Assembly: GCA_031279925.1 (NCBI GenBank)
Contig: JAITHQ010000099.1
Coordinates: 1 to 7,482 of the forward strand
Source: Treponema sp.
GTDB taxonomy: Bacteria > Spirochaetota > Spirochaetia > Treponematales > Breznakiellaceae
DNA: 7,482 nt
Direction: 5' to 3'
Numbering within the stretch: position 1 is the stretch's first letter; each line of letters opens with the position of its first letter. Of this stretch, positions 6,801-7,482 are shown one piece after another. A program made the translations under genes and the position numbers. Under the pieces are notes generated by a model. It was given only the letters and a program-made list of their open reading frames with translations. It ran no database searches and was not told where the DNA came from.

Positions 6801-7482
6801 CAAGCGGATCGAGGCTGTTCAAGGGTGATACCATCACATTAAGCGCCACGACAGCCGGCGCCGCTATCTACTATACCCTTAACGGTTCAACGCCGAGCGA
6901 TGCGGACGCAGAGGGGGCAAGCATCCTCTATACAGGCCCCATCCAACTATCTTCGTTCCCCATTACCGTTAAGGCCGCCGCCTTTAAAACCGGCTATGCC
7001 AATAGCGGGGTAATGACGGCGAACTATGCCGAGGCCCATCCTGTCAATATTACCTACACCGGCCTGAGCGCAAACGGCGTTACCCTGAACTGGGCCGCCC
7101 TTGACGGCGCGACCGGCTACGAGGTAAGCGTGTACTCCGCCGATGGCGAGGTTGCCACCGCGTCTCCGTCCGGCGCCAGCGCCGCAATCAGCGGCGCTTT
7201 TACCGCCGGAAAAAATTACTACGCCAAGGTGCGGGCAAAGAAAAACGCGCTCGTCTCCGGTTGGGGTATAGCGCGGTTCAAGCTGGGATCATCGCAGGCG
7301 GCGTGGTCAGAGAACTTTGAAACAGCGTCCACCACCGACGACTTGCCGTGGACGCTCACAAGCAGCGGCGGTAACGTGGCACAGACCATCGCCGATTTTT
7401 ATTCCGGCAACAAATCCGGCAGATATTACTTCCAGGGTACCGGCGCACGGCATACGAGACTGGGTTTCAGTACGCCTGTTAC
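3881..7482 (+). CDS. Large surface lipoprotein with parallel beta-helix and C-terminal accessory domains, 3' partial
   Basis: The frame is open for 1200 codons to the window end. Residues 1-20 are a lipoprotein signal ending FLGC, with Cys21 as the lipidation site; Phe at -3 is tolerated in spirochaetes. Residues 35-231 hold two tandem beta-rich repeats. Residues 238-795 form a right-handed parallel beta-helix. It opens with YYVSFSTGNDENAGTEAAPW and a GDAILFKSG strand, the entry motif of many polysaccharide lyases and related proteins, and continues through rungs such as NITVRGNYID, ITVQYNEVYGS, IIIQYNYVHD and VIIRYNVLYNN. It closes with SPLINQGT and DIGLFAAD. Next come two carboxypeptidase-regulatory-like domains (797-872, 880-965), a chitobiase C-terminal/Fn3-associated domain (966-1050, IYYTLNGSTPSD), an Fn3-like domain (1053-1135), and the start of a jelly-roll-like module (from 1140, WSENFETAS). 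The likely role is binding or cleaving a polysaccharide at the cell surface, but no catalytic set was identified. It is probably controlled by the AraC regulator upstream. Confidence 0.9.
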   Translation, partial: MKQLKNVWMLPLLIAAVFLGCPTPNDDYTVQKVAVELTAGTGVDVNADDTSASVTFAGANGLALAPADFTVTAGAVISNVSVNGGTATVTVGFAANSDTSIEKTYTVGIAPESTVIKGSATVTITQGYAGDTRRILQAGAAVTAAAGDTSTAVTFTGAAGLTIVGGDDNLEPADFTTSAGATVGAVSVTDDTATVTVSFAANTDTMVKTYAIGIAPNSTLIKGSGTVTVTQAAREVLNAYYVSFSTGNDENAGTEAAPWKTIARVNRQTFQAGDAILFKSGDTWTWDENTMTGKDFLAPQGSGTDGNPITISSYGAGDKPKLEGRGLVDNIIRLDNQQHWEISRLEISNMVEGWTNPMTQNNDQGTLIHEKDLRGIYITGDNGQVLNGFNMHDLYIHDITGQLYWIGGGAFIDNPQPVSSFPGMKNQTGWDASKRTGAIFAETFKGDGINPTTFNNITVENNVLERNSFSGFSVKQHHGGSGGVKWAFPGANEYPYNDSNFKPHTNITVRGNYIDQTGWYHGDGIYLTSVRNALVEKNVVKNPGVCGIELYYCDSITVQYNEVYGSTSKGGGDTNGIDPDVRTSNIIIQYNYVHDCGDGFLICGGQYNTVIIRYNVLYNNTRNWIRDVVNNGIIQVYNNILYNTKAQEETPGTMRFTGWRSANTNNERWEFKNNVFYNAHAGTTGTSFMTGNNSVYANNLYYGVTPPGTPSADSSPVAVTVDALFNGAVNFATGTSAAAVPNNFDFLKPAAGSPLINQGTAYTPEPTRIDAVPNGKDYAGAALSGKDDIGLFAADFKGLAGIVTDQIGGKVQGATVNVGQELSATTNTDGKFAFSSVPSGSYTVQVIKDQFAGSETPFEVNADAVSWLPLSVGEFTGGNVQKTVTGTVTSSGTALAGVTITIRKGTAEAGAGTTGADGRYSIANVTPDSGYTITASKDGYQTQSVSLILSLTSDPDPQNFDILPLVADPAASPASGSRLFKGDTITLSATTAGAAIYYTLNGSTPSDADAEGASILYTGPIQLSSFPITVKAAAFKTGYANSGVMTANYAEAHPVNITYTGLSANGVTLNWAALDGATGYEVSVYSADGEVATASPSGASAAISGAFTAGKNYYAKVRAKKNALVSGWGIARFKLGSSQAAWSENFETASTTDDLPWTLTSSGGNVAQTIADFYSGNKSGRYYFQGTGARHTRLGFSTPV
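3983..4573 (+). repeat. Two tandem about 95-residue repeats inside the lipoprotein
   Basis: Residues 35-126 and 136-231 share the pattern VTFxGAxGL, then PADFT, then TATVTV-x-FAAN-x-DT, then KTY-x-x-GIAP-x-ST-x-IKGS-x-TVT-x-TQ. At DNA level, 4139-4177 and 4457-4495 match at 36 of 39 positions, so the duplication is fairly recent or held by conversion. Alternating Val/Thr/Ala strands suggest a beta-sandwich spacer lifting the beta-helix from the membrane. I know no name for this domain. Confidence 0.75.

Noticed and set aside
1..7482. CRISPR arrays, tRNA or rRNA genes
   Set aside because: No regularly spaced repeats and no tRNA- or rRNA-like sequence were noticed; the hairpins present are explained as mobile-element or terminator structures.

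Overview
The window reads as bacterial accessory DNA of moderate GC, most likely from a spirochaete and perhaps a gut-type Treponema relative. That guess rests on a large exported lipoprotein with a relaxed lipobox (FLGC), a multidomain surface architecture common in host-associated treponemes, and a signal-peptide-bearing beta-barrel-like protein. It is inference; no marker gene is present.

The left part (1-1084) is a graveyard of mobile DNA. Positions 1-603 hold a decayed IS5-family (DDE_Tnp_4-like) transposase broken by frameshifts and stops. Positions 652-776 hold the 5' part of an SRPBCC-like gene with a frameshift. A perfect hairpin (781-802) follows, then on the minus strand a decayed IS200/IS605 TnpA C-terminal fragment (814-1058), then a second GCAAGC-loop hairpin (1069-1084).

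The middle part (1085-2836) holds a 265-bp leader region and a complete gene (1350-2663) for an exported, probably outer-membrane beta-barrel protein. A terminator-like compound hairpin follows. Immediately behind it is a 129-bp MITE-like element (2708-2836) with perfect 13-bp terminal inverted repeats and a TTA target duplication. Its sequence can fold as a symmetric cloverleaf.

The right part (2837-7482) is a regulator-target pair. An AraC-family regulator (2887-3714) has a -10 box so close to its ATG that the message may be leaderless. After a 12-bp perfect inverted repeat and a promoter with an excellent -10 but no -35 comes a very large lipoprotein gene (3881 to beyond the window end, at least 1200 codons). 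Its domains in order are a lipoprotein signal, two tandem beta-sandwich-like repeats, a right-handed parallel beta-helix of polysaccharide-lyase type, two carboxypeptidase-regulatory-like domains, a chitobiase/Fn3-associated domain, an Fn3 domain and the start of a possible jelly-roll module. The simplest reading is that the AraC protein senses a sugar or related ligand and activates the surface protein, which binds or cleaves a polysaccharide. No complete new defence or mobile system was found. The most unusual items are the cloverleaf MITE and the AraC/beta-helix lipoprotein module.
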